A DNA stretch of 64,000 nt from Symbiodinium natans. Taxonomy: Eukaryota; Sar; Dinophyceae; Suessiales; Symbiodiniaceae. Made by a program: the position numbers and the translations under genes. Position 1 is the stretch's first letter. Every line of letters starts with the position of its first letter. Shown piece after piece: positions 39,301-48,224 of the stretch. The stretch covers positions 29,987-93,986 of the forward strand of contig CAJNDS010000667.1 in assembly GCA_905221605.1 (NCBI GenBank), written 5' to 3'. The notes beneath the pieces are model-generated. The model was given only the letters and a program-made list of their open reading frames with translations. It was not told the DNA's origin and made no database searches.

Positions 39301-42169
39301 CTTCATACAAATTCGTGGCATAGACACACTCGCCAATAGTGTATCTCCAGGACGTCAAATTCTCAATGTCCGTGGGCATTCCAGCTACGTTCTCAGGGTT
39401 GAACTTGTGAGTGCGCGGCGTGTTGTGGTACCGCACAAGTTCCGTACCAGCCTTCTCGATGCTCCAAGTGTCGCTGGTTCTTGCTTCTTGTTCTTGGCGT
39501 TCATCTTTCTTCAAGGGGATGCCCAAGACATTCAGCGGGATGACTCGTGACGACAATGCTGTCACCACTTCAAATTCCCCGCCTGCGCTGATATCCTCAA
39601 ACGGGTCCATCTTCTGCGCATACTTCTTGCACACTTCAACGGCTTTCCATGTACCATCTTCTGTCTTGATCATCGTGCTTCTGTACGGAAAATCCTCCGT
39701 ACGGTACATGTCCGTGGGATCTTTGTACTTCGACTGCGCCGGGGAGTAGTGCACAACCACAATGCTGTCTGTATCATGCCAGCCAGGTTCTTGCTTTCTT
39801 GCTGCATCAGCTATGTGGGAGTTCAGCTGAATGACGGTGCGAACGTGTTCCTGCTCCAGGTTCACATAGGCTTCGCTCTCATACCTCTTTCCTGCTTGCA
39901 AATAAGCATAAGTAGCCAGCGAGTTCTTGTGGTAGTGAACAGGGATGTCTGACATTCCGTCTGACAACATCAAGCCATCATCCTTCTTGACAATCTCCCA
40001 GCCATTCTTGAGTAGCTTTCCGACTGCCAACAAAGGATTGACCACATTCGCAACGATGAAGCATTCTTGCATCTTGACTGCTTCTTGCTTCGAGCTGAAC
40101 ATAGTCAAGTTGATTGCTCTCTTTCCTTTTACAGGAATCTTTCTTCCTTGTGCGTCTCTGATGCCTGAATCGTTCTTCTTCTTCACAGGCACTCCCTCTT
40201 TGCCAAGCCACAGAGGAATGAGGCTGACATCGGCGCCACTGTCCAAGATCACTTCTATCTTCTCATAGACAGGACTGCTCTCATAAAATGATTCTTGGAC
40301 TGCACGAACACAAAGGTTGCAATCTTCTTCGTGCTCACAACCATCTTTCCACCACAACATCAAAGGATCATCTTCTTCTTGGTGCTCGTGTTCTTCTTCT
40401 TCTTGCTCTGCATCGCTAAGCTGAAATTCTTCAACACGTAGCACACGACCAAAATAGTCAATCTCAAGTTCCTCTTCTGCCTCCGTGTCGACTTCGAAAA
40501 CTTCTGGATACTGTTGTGGAGGATCTCCAATGTGGATCATGGAGATTTGACGCACGGTCTTTGCTTGGTTCCTGCTGACGCTCGTCACGTTCGTGGTGCT
40601 TGACGTGCTTGGTGCTGCAGTAGAACTGGCTGCTGTGGTACTTTGCTGGTCGTCGTTCACGTTTCGAACATCACCAAAATCTCTCTGCTTCTGCCTGCAT
40701 TGGGCTTCAAAGTGACCAGGCTTTCCACAGCAATGACAACACTGAGGACCAAAGCTTGCTTTTCCGCGTCCTTTTCCAAATCCACGACCAAATCCTTTTC
40801 CACGACCAAAACGACCGCGACCTCGACCACGACCTTTTCCTCTTCCTCGTCCTTTGGAGTTGTAGCCGTAGTCGTTGCCATACTTGCCTTTTCCTTTGGA
40901 CTTTCCTTTCCTCCATTTTCCTTTGCCCTTTCCTTTGCCTTTGCTGAACTTTCCTTTTCCTTTTCCTTTGGATCTCCAGGGCCTTTTTCTATCATCTTTG
41001 TTCACGTTGCTGACATCCATGTCTGCTTGTCCACCGTGGTCGTTGCCGGCGTTGATCAAGTCAGTTGTGGTCCAGCGCGTGTTTTGCTCATAGGACAGGA
41101 GAAACTGACGAAGACTTGAATACTTTGTATCATCTCTCAAGTTGAGCAACATGTGTTGTCGAAGTTGACCATCTTGCTGATTGAGGATAATTGAAATCTT
41201 CAAATCATCTTGCACCACATCTCCTGATGCCTTTTCATACTGCTCGATTGCTTCTTCGAATGCAAGGATGTTCTCCATGGTGGTCTTCTTGTTTTCAAAC
41301 TTGTACTTCGTGAGGCTAGTCAGCAAACGAAGACTTCTACCACGAGTGTAGGGTTCATGTTCTTCGAGCAAAATTCTCCATGCTTCTAAACCATTCTCCT
41401 CTGTAATCTGCTTGATCGTTCTCAATGGGCGACCTTTCGTGTACGAAGTGAGGATCGTGTAGAGCTTCTTGCTAACGGCTTTGTGCTCGTCACTCAAGGT
41501 GGAAAACTCAACAGCTTCACTTCTCTTTGCTTCAACGGCTTCAATTCTTGCTAACATCTCTGGGTCCAACGCTCCAATCCAGGTTCGCATCTTGTGTCTG
41601 AATTCACTCCAGCCTTCATGCTCTTCTTTGAAACTGCTTGGGTTGAACACGTCGGGGGTCTTGATCATCTTGTGCAACTCGACATCTCCCTTCTCTCTTC
41701 TCTTTTCTCTTTCTGCTTGTGCTTGTTCTCGTGCTTCTTGATGCTCACGAAAATCTCGATGCATTTGACCCATATTGTTGATCATGCTTGCTGCCTCGTG
41801 GACCGCTGTGCTCGTTCTTGTAGCCACTTGTAGCATGTTGCGAAACATTTCTCTCATCTCACCTTCACTGGCTGCTGCTGCGCTTTGAGCTGCTGTGCTT
41901 GCTTGCTGCTGCTGGGATGCTTGCTGCTGAACTGCGCTAACCAGGTCGTTTATCTGTTGGGTGTTCGTTGCTGTCTGCTGGGCCAAAGATTGCATTGCTT
42001 GCTCCATCTGGGCGTTCATGGCTTCAGCTGCTTGCGTGTTTGTGTACAGCAACACAATGAACATGAGCGTCTTCTTCTGAACACCACATGCACGAACTTC
42101 TTGATACCTGGCTCTCCTCGAAACTCTTCTCTTCAAACACTCTTTTCTTTTGCTTTGGATGGCACACAT
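33398..42169 (-). CDS. Copia-1 Gag-Pol polyprotein with membrane and coiled-coil extension
   Basis: The frame is open for 2,932 codons (from 42196); the first in-frame ATG is at 42169, and the MNAQMEQ start near 42020 is an alternative. Order, numbered from 42196: Gln-rich gag; basic Gly/Lys-rich region; zinc knuckle CCHCCGKPGHFEAQC near 486; aspartic protease LDSGADVSLI near 647; integrase with Asp in CFDFAYT (about 1167), Asp in VKADNEG (1231) and Glu in NGLAERA (1274); RT with CIVHVDDLQV near 1820; RNase H with FSDADWAG and SSGESEYYAL, ending near 2172. The last 760 residues are unusual. They have one hydrophobic segment (MAVIVVLVTIIVYLAV, near 2290), a long Glu/Lys coiled coil with AQEEKEAQERK repeats, and Trp/Tyr-rich blocks. 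A membrane-anchored or structural role is inferred. No stop or frame break is seen. Confidence 0.9.
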   Translation of the reverse strand: MCAIQSKRKECLKRRVSRRARYQEVRACGVQKKTLMFIVLLYTNTQAAEAMNAQMEQAMQSLAQQTATNTQQINDLVSAVQQQASQQQQASTAAQSAAAASEGEMREMFRNMLQVATRTSTAVHEAASMINNMGQMHRDFREHQEAREQAQAEREKRREKGDVELHKMIKTPDVFNPSSFKEEHEGWSEFRHKMRTWIGALDPEMLARIEAVEAKRSEAVEFSTLSDEHKAVSKKLYTILTSYTKGRPLRTIKQITEENGLEAWRILLEEHEPYTRGRSLRLLTSLTKYKFENKKTTMENILAFEEAIEQYEKASGDVVQDDLKISIILNQQDGQLRQHMLLNLRDDTKYSSLRQFLLSYEQNTRWTTTDLINAGNDHGGQADMDVSNVNKDDRKRPWRSKGKGKGKFSKGKGKGKGKWRKGKSKGKGKYGNDYGYNSKGRGRGKGRGRGRGRFGRGKGFGRGFGKGRGKASFGPQCCHCCGKPGHFEAQCRQKQRDFGDVRNVNDDQQSTTAASSTAAPSTSSTTNVTSVSRNQAKTVRQISMIHIGDPPQQYPEVFEVDTEAEEELEIDYFGRVLRVEEFQLSDAEQEEEEHEHQEEDDPLMLWWKDGCEHEEDCNLCVRAVQESFYESSPVYEKIEVILDSGADVSLIPLWLGKEGVPVKKKNDSGIRDAQGRKIPVKGKRAINLTMFSSKQEAVKMQECFIVANVVNPLLAVGKLLKNGWEIVKKDDGLMLSDGMSDIPVHYHKNSLATYAYLQAGKRYESEAYVNLEQEHVRTVIQLNSHIADAARKQEPGWHDTDSIVVVHYSPAQSKYKDPTDMYRTEDFPYRSTMIKTEDGTWKAVEVCKKYAQKMDPFEDISAGGEFEVVTALSSRVIPLNVLGIPLKKDERQEQEARTSDTWSIEKAGTELVRYHNTPRTHKFNPENVAGMPTDIENLTSWRYTIGECVYATNLYEDEDDWSRDTEPPEEAFALPWYGQTRFRLKEPVREDRRSSAQEQEAKRQKLEEEKKSFLPEDVQMEEAPRGEVERDSLVFTYDGYEYSKNSSVQILRQLCREFEVPSSGSKEQMLKRLSRAAQEREAADSLALGRRQYEAQVAPLMRKREERPNEQEVMLHNLTHLPFAGWCEHCVATRAKENQHRKSELTRSPAEESSKSTLCFDFAYTSTSSSEAQPMVTLIANDAWSKWFVAVPVARRGGADALRHMTEALTTATLQLGYSEINVKADNEGVCRSLKIALQKMRGAHGLSTTLLSSVPHDHESNGLAERAVQTVRRHANCILDEVRVKTELPLSHEHPLMSWAMRHSAWLLNRFHRSSATGKTPYEFMTGQPYRGELVPFASTIMVKRLRPKRKGDRLWTFGVFLGKTESGMWLTFQSDGIHASRSARPVGEAYDAKAISRVNVFTWSIKNNTLGSRVLPQKRLVSPQIVLPAVAAGEERKSLEDEVADEAASDPPTSDEEKARRDAEGMLEEFELVHDEHDPLADMVSDHEDEGGEVPEEAKMDRESRPDFECVGSPSKIPRTRVELPRFGPGASSSVMRAERMPDNDERSDEEEDCFAGSEAGDFDTEDEWSDEEQQEEVQVLPESFFSEEAGPPQLAEEDLEIFDDAAAGKEVSRLTKMGVIEEVPMEQEENKEVVWLTTKLVFDWRFRESENVICENEIPEGQQEVPHEALKPRRCWQRRARLVAREYNNSKREDVFSPATSPSLTKLIPILALANRWSIWSLDIKDAFLQVPQKRPVHCKIPRGKGSQAVHGMEAKCWRLGRVLPGQRDASLLWSEFCAELLQQEGYEKSIANPALFRLIKNGKVVSVCIVHVDDLQVAGKAAVVKPVLEALAKKVKLQVEGPFLTEEDYRNGFSKQSVRFLKRRYSYEDGKLFVRPDTKYVTKLLEKLRLGSRREKATPAAGNVQNTDETKELDENKKNVYRSCVGILLYLAQDRPDIQYAVRNLATGMKAPTQKKQKELEHCALYLKKTAGYAVCYTAGRPGTATLQRSKNLEQDSENENEKSIESGSHLVEVFSDADWAGNKSSRKSVSGGVIFLDGQYAFSYSRTQKTVALSSGESEYYALTGAVAEGIGIREAVEFLSGKAARMKAYTDSSAARGIVHRQGVGRIKHLATRMLWLQEVTRNGLCSVKAVSTVFNPADLGTKPLNASRMKLLLNILQVHDDREAIGREERMAAESTATVRRLTKVSGSRLGLTLLSAFGFAVESAGQQEGDFVARRYFCMQLMSFVFGPFSTAQEPPQELQEVEQEVLHGQSSNSSMKFSHVFTSMPELEMFVPVCMAVIVVLVTIIVYLAVNQKKEKKGEKEEKPKEEKPEGEVTKKKEEEDKEKSSQGVLEDDETVKMKFDELIAKMEKQERALEKEKLKREEAEEKAKEAEEDRDQAFVMKAKVVAKFSEAEAEKKALEKEKEELEKQKEAYKQDAKEVREQLKKDYDMITKHMKKEADERKREAEELEAAEQRREEEDRINAEIRKANEEKIEAAERQRRKEETDKKAEAMRQKEQAKKAQEEKDAQEKAAQERKAQEEKEAQERKAQEEKKKAKEKKAQEEKEAQERKAQEEKEAQERKAQEEKEAQERKAQEEKEAQERKAQEEKEAQEKEDERNEAIAKEKAKKQRAKLEAYEEMRRKEQEAQEATKEEKEKAKKELKEAQERKTQAEIEAEKERARMKEIEVVEVEDSGSEDGKPTLGAEGKKDAEGNVWQIHKGALWVRIKGQWYDPNWWTKKGYTPPPDAAESSEEGKEEGGAAGTEEERKEKEEEQYREPPQRGEKGSKNTKGKWNVVTFTDCGWIWEYCKDTNEYRAIRLDQKGSAQVKGARIKGAEDWNLVTKHFKKTGRWESPTEIRRERDEPQQQEGRGRREREQEDWQQESWHQQQDWYADDGWSQNYWEPDYAYYHYAPKGKYQGKGKWKYGGGGKKGW
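34350..34630. repeat. Tandem repeats coding AQEEKEAQERK units
   Basis: A run of imperfect about 33-bp units (TTCCTTCTCCTCTTGTGC-type on the plus strand) encodes the repetitive part of the copia-1 coiled coil. The purine bias of the coding strand produces long spurious Leu/Ser-rich ORFs on the plus strand. Confidence 0.8.
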
Positions 42170-42482
42170 GTTGTACAGGCTGATCCAAGTAACCAAACCA
42201 ATTTCCTGCTAAAATGCTGCTCATGAAAACCAGCACTGCAAACAGGAACAATTCCTGCTGCCATCTTCCTGAACTCAAAGCGTCCAGGGCACCACTGCTT
42301 GCTGCAACTGTCTGCTCTGCCATCTGCTGAAGGTTCTGGAGGTTGCTGGCACACACTTCTCGCACAGACATGAAAACCATCATGCTCCATGGAAAAATCT
42401 TCGTCCATCCAGCTTGCTGTAGCATCATCGCACCCTGACTCAGGTGCTCCGCTACCATGTTGAAAAACGTGGTAAACATCAT
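42024..42482 (-). CDS. Short ORF starting inside the copia-1 5' LTR
   Basis: 152 codons from a real ATG at 42482, inside the LTR. It runs across the primer-binding site (NMVAEHLS) and overlaps the polyprotein start in the other frame. It contains a hydrophobic segment (LFLFAVLVFMSSILAG). It could be an upstream ORF or an N-terminal leader linked by frameshift, but it may also be incidental. Confidence 0.3.
   Translation of the reverse strand: MMFTTFFNMVAEHLSQGAMMLQQAGWTKIFPWSMMVFMSVREVCASNLQNLQQMAEQTVAASSGALDALSSGRWQQELFLFAVLVFMSSILAGNWFGYLDQPVQHVCHPKQKKRVFEEKSFEESQVSRSSCMWCSEEDAHVHCVAVHKHASS
42446..42457 (-). promoter_or_regulatory. Copia-1 primer-binding site
   Basis: In sense TGGTAGCGGAGC follows the 5' LTR directly. 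It is complementary to a tRNA 3' end GCTCCGCTACCA, typical of initiator methionine tRNA, the usual copia primer. Copia-2 has the same 12 bases. Confidence 0.8.
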
Positions 42483-42657
42483 GGCTCACTTTTCCTACCA
42501 CGCTCTAAAGGCAAAACAACTTTTCTCGCTTTCGACTCTTGAGCCTAAGCCTCCGGTGTTAAACTCGTTCTGCTCAGACTCAACATGCCTTAGGGCATTT
42601 GGTGTCTTTCCTACTGCACCCATTCACTGTACCTGGATACATGCTGTACACTTAACA
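42458..42657 (-). repeat. Copia-1 5' LTR
   Basis: 200 bp, matching 32614-32813 except for one base. It provides promoter and RNA start; the exact start is not identifiable. Confidence 0.95.
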
Positions 42658-42662
42658 AAATA

Positions 42663-42981
42663 TGCATCGGCTTCTTCAACAATGGCCCATCTAAGTGCGT
42701 AGCAACGAGTGACATCCGAAGCCACGTTTTTTGGCGGGAGGTTTAGCGCAAGCAAAATGGCACATAGCTGATGTGCATGGTTCGCAACTTTTTGTCGAAG
42801 ATATCTTTGCGCCTGAACACAAGCAGCATTGCGCAACACTGCTCTAAGCGCAATTTGCGCCTGCTTGAGCTTGCGACCGCCTGAGTGAGGGCTTACTCGA
42901 GGCAGCGCAGCAGACAGGGCATCATGGCACTTGCTTTTGAACTGCTCAATGATTGGTGAGTCTCCTAGGGAGACTGATTTC
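42663..42981 (-). pseudogene. LINE coding fragment between copia-1 and copia-2
   Basis: The minus strand is open from KSVSLGDSPIIEQFKSK to WAIVEEADAYF and continues in frame into VYRQYASRDEQ at 32607 once copia-1 is disregarded. It corresponds to the region after the RT palm of the LINE. Copia-2's 3' LTR starts at 42982. Confidence 0.7.
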
Positions 42982-43533
42982 TGTGAAAAACGCAGAGCTC
43001 TTTTTCACTCCACGCTTGAGCCAAAACACCAGAGGTGTTCGGCAAGTCTCTCGCAGAGTCAGCGCAGCTTCACTTTCGTGAATTCCATCTCAACTTTGTT
43101 AAACAAAGGAGGAACACATGCAAACGTCCTAATGCTTCTCAGGACTTCAGTGCTTCAGCAAAACAAGCATACAAGTGCACAGCCACTCTGCTCGAACCTC
43201 AGTACGACGACACGAGCGAAGCGAGGGTCGGCGGCCAAGGTTTAAAGAGCAAACTCAGAGCAACACGCACTTCTTCAAGGATGCTCCTAAAGCATCTCGA
43301 GTGCTTCTCTGCTCATCACGCACACTCCAAGCATCTCCCGTCAAGCTCAAAGCAAGAAACACTTTCAAGCCACGCTCCAAACATGCTATGTCCATGCCTG
43401 TTTCTGCTAACACCAAACAAACGGTTCAAGCACAGCTCTCAAATCACGCAATGCAAACTCATGGTTCATGTCACATGTGCAAGACATCCTGTCAACTGTA
43501 AAGGCACTCACAAGGAAGTCAAAAACTTTCACA
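42982..43533 (-). repeat. Copia-2 3' LTR, full length
   Basis: 552 bp, in sense starting TGTGAAAG and ending TTTTTCACA. At 43015-43026 it carries CTTGAGCCAAAA, in sense TTTTGGCTCAAG, a match to the last 12 bases of the dinoflagellate spliced leader. Confidence 0.85.
43015..43026 (-). promoter_or_regulatory. Spliced-leader-like 12-mer in copia-2 3' LTR
   Basis: Sense TTTTGGCTCAAG equals the 3' end of the conserved dinoflagellate trans-spliced leader. It lies about 30 bases from the inner end of the LTR. It is also present in the 5' LTR at 52667-52678. It could be a relic of a trans-spliced RNA that was reverse transcribed. Confidence 0.55.
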
Positions 43534-43540
43534 CCCCCTC
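43534..43540 (-). promoter_or_regulatory. Copia-2 polypurine tract
   Basis: Sense GAGGGGG immediately precedes the 3' LTR, fixing the inner LTR edge at 43533. Confidence 0.65.
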
Positions 43541-43561
43541 ATGCCTGCAACAGTTGCGTCC

Positions 43562-44395
43562 TCAAGTCCTGTCTTCTTCCATAGCTCGTCTCGCACCCTT
43601 CAGCATTTCTTCTCCTAACAGCTCAGGGTACACACCTGACGCCGGGAGCTGAAGGTGGATGTGTTGGTGGCTCTCATCACAGCGGTTCCTAGCCATACTG
43701 TTGATGAAATTCGAAGAGTTACTACAAAACCACCACCTCTTCCAGGCTCTTTCAGAACCTTTCTCGAAGCAACAGCGATCGACGACACATCCCTTCGCAA
43801 GACCAAGACGTTGACTTACAGACCTAAAGACCGTTTCATTCCACAAGTCAGACCTAGCTGGCCACTCGTGAGAAAGAAGAAGACGAGGACAGTTCGCGTA
43901 CGGACGTAGAAGGTTCCAAATCCTTCGCCAAGACCTCTTGTGGACCAAAAGAGACTCCCGCCATCTGGCGTAGGCCTGTCCACCTTTTCGAAATCTCAAA
44001 TGACGAAGTCCGCACCCAGCCGAACAAGGCGTAGACAAGTGCGCATACACCTTCACCCCTTCCTGAAGTAACACGCTAAAGACTTCTTTGAGAAGCTGGT
44101 ATCCATTTTCACTTAACAGATCCACTTGCTTCGTCACTCCAAAATACGCGATACGAGGATTCTTCGAGCAAGCTTTTGACAAAGAGCTTCCTTCTTCACA
44201 GCAAAGCTCAACCACAACATACGAAGCCTGGTTCCTTGCTACCTTCTCTGCTGCGGCTCGCCAAGAAACAGGGACGTTCAGTTCGCAGACTTCATCTGCT
44301 GGTTTATTGGGCTCTTGAAACGTGACAGAAACGCTGGTTCCGGAATTTTCTCTTTCCAGGGGACTGGTTCCGGAATGAGGCCACAAGCCTCGCAC
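43562..44395 (-). CDS. Copia-2 methyltransferase-like ORF
   Basis: 277 codons after and overlapping the polyprotein end by 118 bp, in the -1 frame relative to it. The motifs are VVELCCEEGSS at 61-71 (a motif I-like cofactor loop), HLSTPCSAGCGLRH at 119-132 with Pro-Cys like C5-methyltransferase motif IV, and LLSHEWPARSDLW near 173-185, comparable to the Glu-containing motif VI. Sequence identity to canonical enzymes appears low and the call rests on motif order. It may be made by a -1 frameshift from pol or from its own RNA. Confidence 0.55.
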   Translation of the reverse strand: MRGLWPHSGTSPLERENSGTSVSVTFQEPNKPADEVCELNVPVSWRAAAEKVARNQASYVVVELCCEEGSSLSKACSKNPRIAYFGVTKQVDLLSENGYQLLKEVFSVLLQEGVKVYAHLSTPCSAGCGLRHLRFRKGGQAYARWRESLLVHKRSWRRIWNLLRPYANCPRLLLSHEWPARSDLWNETVFRSVSQRLGLAKGCVVDRCCFEKGSERAWKRWWFCSNSSNFINSMARNRCDESHQHIHLQLPASGVYPELLGEEMLKGARRAMEEDRT

Positions 44396-47300
44396 AAACT
44401 GACCAAACTGTCGTTAGTTGGGCTTTTTGTTAGAGCATCTGCCGGGTTGACAGCACCTGGTATGTGCTCAATAGTGAATCTTCCCAGCTGGACAAGTTCT
44501 TGGAGAAAAGCTGCTCTTAACTCAATATGGCGGACTTTCCTCAACAATGTCCCCATTTTGGAAATGGACACGGCGCTTTCAGAGTCCGAATACCCCTTTT
44601 GAAGGTAGTACCCCGTTTCCCGGTCCTTCGGGATGCCCTCCAAGATGGTCTCCGTCAAGAGAGCAATGTACAAACCTTCCCTGGCTATCTCAGTAAGCGC
44701 CGCAAGCTCACTCTCGGCGCTCGAAAGGGCTGTGGTGGACTGCTTCCTGCTGAACGTTTTTAAACAGCAGTTTTCCCAAGTAATCACACCACCACTAACA
44801 GAATTCAGGCTCCAGCTTGCGTCAGTAAAGCACGATACCGCTTGGGGATCCGCATCGTCTTCCAGGATCTCCCGAGTCGACGGAAACACCTGAACCTTAT
44901 GCGGAAGACCTTTGACCCATTTGAGGACATCCCTCATGCATGTTTCAGCTGCCTCGTCAGGGGCCGACTGATGACGCCCCAAAAATCCGCAGCAGAACTG
45001 CAAATCTGGTCTGGAGAGGGCAGCCCATGCTAGACGCCCTAAGGTCCTACGGTACTTCTCGTGAGCAGCTGGACTGATCTTTTCGGTTTGCCCTTTCTTA
45101 ATGAGGTCAGAGTAGCGCTTCTCCAATGACGGAAGCTTGGGGTTCGGTTTGGTTATCCCATACTCTTCACAGCAGGAATCCAAATACTTAGCGTCCAGTC
45201 CAAAATAGACTCGCTTCTCTCCCTTATTCCTGAAGATTCGCCGTCCTAGAAAGGATACTTCTCCCGCACAATTCTCATGAAGCTCACCAGTTAGTTTCAG
45301 CTTGTAGCGTTTCTGTAGATCTTCGAAAACCTTCTTCCCTTCGGAGGGGTCCTCAGAGTAGATTAACAAATCGTCAACATAAAAGAGGACCAGCGTCAGA
45401 CCCTTGGAGGTCTTCCTGCGGTATATCGTCGGGTCCAAGCTTGGACTGAATCCGCTCTGCTCCAAGTGCGAACTCAGCTCCTTATACCAAGAAAGCGGTG
45501 CTGATCTCAGTCCGTTCATGGCTTTGTGTAATCGAAGATACACCTTCTTGTTTCCGGCCTTTTGAGGGATTTTAGAGTCCGCAATACTCACTTTACTCGG
45601 AAGCTCTACGTACTCAGGCCTTGACACTGCTGCATGCATAAAAGCCACGCTCACGTCACAGCTCAACACTGAACCTCTTCGACAAAGCAGTGCCAACAGA
45701 AGCCGCAATCCCTCCAAACTCGTAGTCGGGCTGTAGATACCTTCAGACAAGGTCGTGCCTCCCATCGAAGCATAATCTCTTACTACCAGACGTGACCGGT
45801 AAAGCCCTTTACGCTTGACCGTGTTGACCCACCGACTGGTAAGTACCCGCCTGCCGCTCTCACGTGCGGACTTTCGGGCCTCATCTTCAGAGATCACCTT
45901 TCCTACTCCGAACGACTCGAGTTCCTCTAGTTCCAACTTCATTGAGGCATACAAAAGGCTCGGATCCAACTGTTCTCCGGATGTTTCAGAGACCGCATTT
46001 CGTGGTACCTGGCACTTGACCCTACTTCCTCCGAATTTCAAGGTAAACGAGTCAGCCACCTCCTGTGAGGTTGCTCGAACGTCAGGTCCTCGGTACAAAG
46101 ACTCCAAGAGGTGATTCGTAAGCCAATCAATCTCCATGTCCTCCATGTTTTCCCCCTCATCAGGCAGGATCCCTGCCTCACCTTCTTCCGCCGGGGCACC
46201 TACGGGAACATAGGTATCGTCAGCAATCATCTCTTCGTCTTCTTCATCTAAAGGACCAACACCACCTTCCATGACTTCATCTTCAGGACCATTACCATCA
46301 TCAACACCTTCGGGTTCATACAAGACAGGCCGTTCTGGGTCTTTACCATCAAGAACCAAAGACTGCGCAACAGCGAGGCCTTCAACAGTTCCCACCTCGT
46401 ACGCTCCATCAACGATTCTTCCGGTCGGAAATACGTCAATCTCCGTACTACCAAGAGGGGCCGCGAAGATCCCTCCACCTCGTGCGTTCACGGGTCCTAA
46501 GTAAACAGCCTTGACTGTTTTCGCTCCCCGGTATTTAGCAAGATGCGCCTTCGACTTGCTAACTTTTGCCTGAACCACACAACCAAATGGAAGCGTTCTA
46601 GTTCGGTGAACTATTTCCTCGTGCAGCAAATCAATGCTGGTGGTAGAGTCACCGTGGCTCGAGGACCACAGATTGTAACACCTCGACACATAGAACACAC
46701 AGGCTTGCCACAAAAGACCCCCTAAAGGAAGCTGGTACTTTCCCAGCTCTGCATCTTGACCAGGGAACTTCTTTAGAGCAATTTGGCGCTCCAAGTCCAA
46801 CCACACAGCCCAGAAGCCTTGGCGTACCGATTCAACTTGTCGTTCTATCGAGCCTTTGGCTTGTGGCCTATATCCTGGAACCACATCAACAATGGTTGCG
46901 CTGTGGGGGCAGTTTCGGGACCTGCTCAGTCTTTCTGCCAAAGCAATAATAGATCCTTCTTGATCCATGCGAAACGTCACGGCTTTGCCTACCAGTCCCA
47001 TCTCACGCAGCACTCTGTTGATGTTAGCAAGCAATTGTGGATCTTCGAGGTTCGGTGCAGGCAGACTGACGGTATACCTTGAACCCAGGTGTGTCATCAA
47101 CAGGACTCTTAGCTTGCCGAAAAAGAAAAAATCAAGACCAACAGTCTGATTCTCTTTTTGAAGACGGCGACGCAAGCGACGCGCGGGAACACGACCCTTC
47201 GACGAACAGCATGAGTCACAGTTGGAATCATAAGGGAAATGGCCTTGTGCACGATGATGATACAAGGCGGTTGAGGACAACGGAATCCTAAAAGATCCTT

Positions 47301-48224
47301 CTTCTCCACTGTCCGGTGGTTCCGGTGGATTCTCTGGAGGCTTGGGGGGTCTTTCAGAAACCTCAGAAGGCTCGTAATCGGGACTTGACGGTGACGGAAC
47401 CCCTTCGGGGACCCTTGAAGACGAAGACCCGGGCTCCCCACCACGAGGAGCTTCCAAATCAAAGGGCTCAGCTTCAGTCCCTTGTCCCGGCACTGGCAGT
47501 CCTCTGTGCATCATCCGCAGATGACACACTAATGGACTGCTCGCCGGCGGGCTCTCATCATTGCCCTTTTCAACAACATCAAGCACACCAAGCCAAGCAC
47601 AAACACTCCCAAGCACACTGCAAGCCTTGCAAAACAACATGTTCAACATGCAACGTGTACGTGTTTGGGGTTTTGGGGCCTTCCTATGCAAAACAAACTG
47701 CTTGTAGCTAGGCACTCGGACCCAGTGGTCCCCACAAAAGATCCTAACACTGCAGCCCTTCCTGCGCGGCCTCACTCTAAAGACCTTTCGATCCTTTTCT
47801 CCAACGGAACACCTTCCAAATTCGACAAACAAAATGTGGAACCCCCAAAACACTAGACCACCCAAGAGGCTGCAGAAGCCCAAGACGGCCACGATGGCCA
47901 TGACATCCAGTCCTGGCCCAAGACCATTCCTGTATAGGCTGGCGGTGGTTCGGTTGGGGTTGAAGTTAAGGTTTGGGATTTGGTGCGTTTCAAAGGGGTT
48001 TCGGGCACAAACAAGCTCAAGCTCAAACAATCCAAGCGGCAAAGCAAGCTCAAGCAACTCATGCTTCACATGTGTTTCAAGAAAACGAAACCACGCACTC
48101 ACACCTTTGTTTTCTTCTCGAAAGGAAATTCGGTGCGCCGAGTCGGCGTAGTCCAGGACTCCATCCCGAACGCAAAAGAAAGCTATGATACATTCCAAGC
48201 CGGGCCCACGGCTCCAAATCCCCT

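Larger units (their letters stand above)
32614..42657 (-). mobile_element. Copia-1: young Ty1/copia LTR retrotransposon
   Basis: 10,044 bp bounded by 200-bp LTRs that differ at one position by eye, each starting TGTT and ending AACA. It is flanked by a 5-bp target duplication AAATA (32609-32613 and 42658-42662). A primer-binding site adjoins the 5' LTR, a purine tract adjoins the 3' LTR, and the polyprotein is uninterrupted. It is inserted in the coding frame of the LINE. Everything seen is consistent with a recently active element. Confidence 0.95.

Noticed and set aside
42982-43441. A 460-bp copia-2 LTR ending at CTCTCA
   Set aside because: That end is only where similarity with the truncated 5' copy stops; the purine tract and TGTGAA/TTCACA ends place the true edge at 43533.
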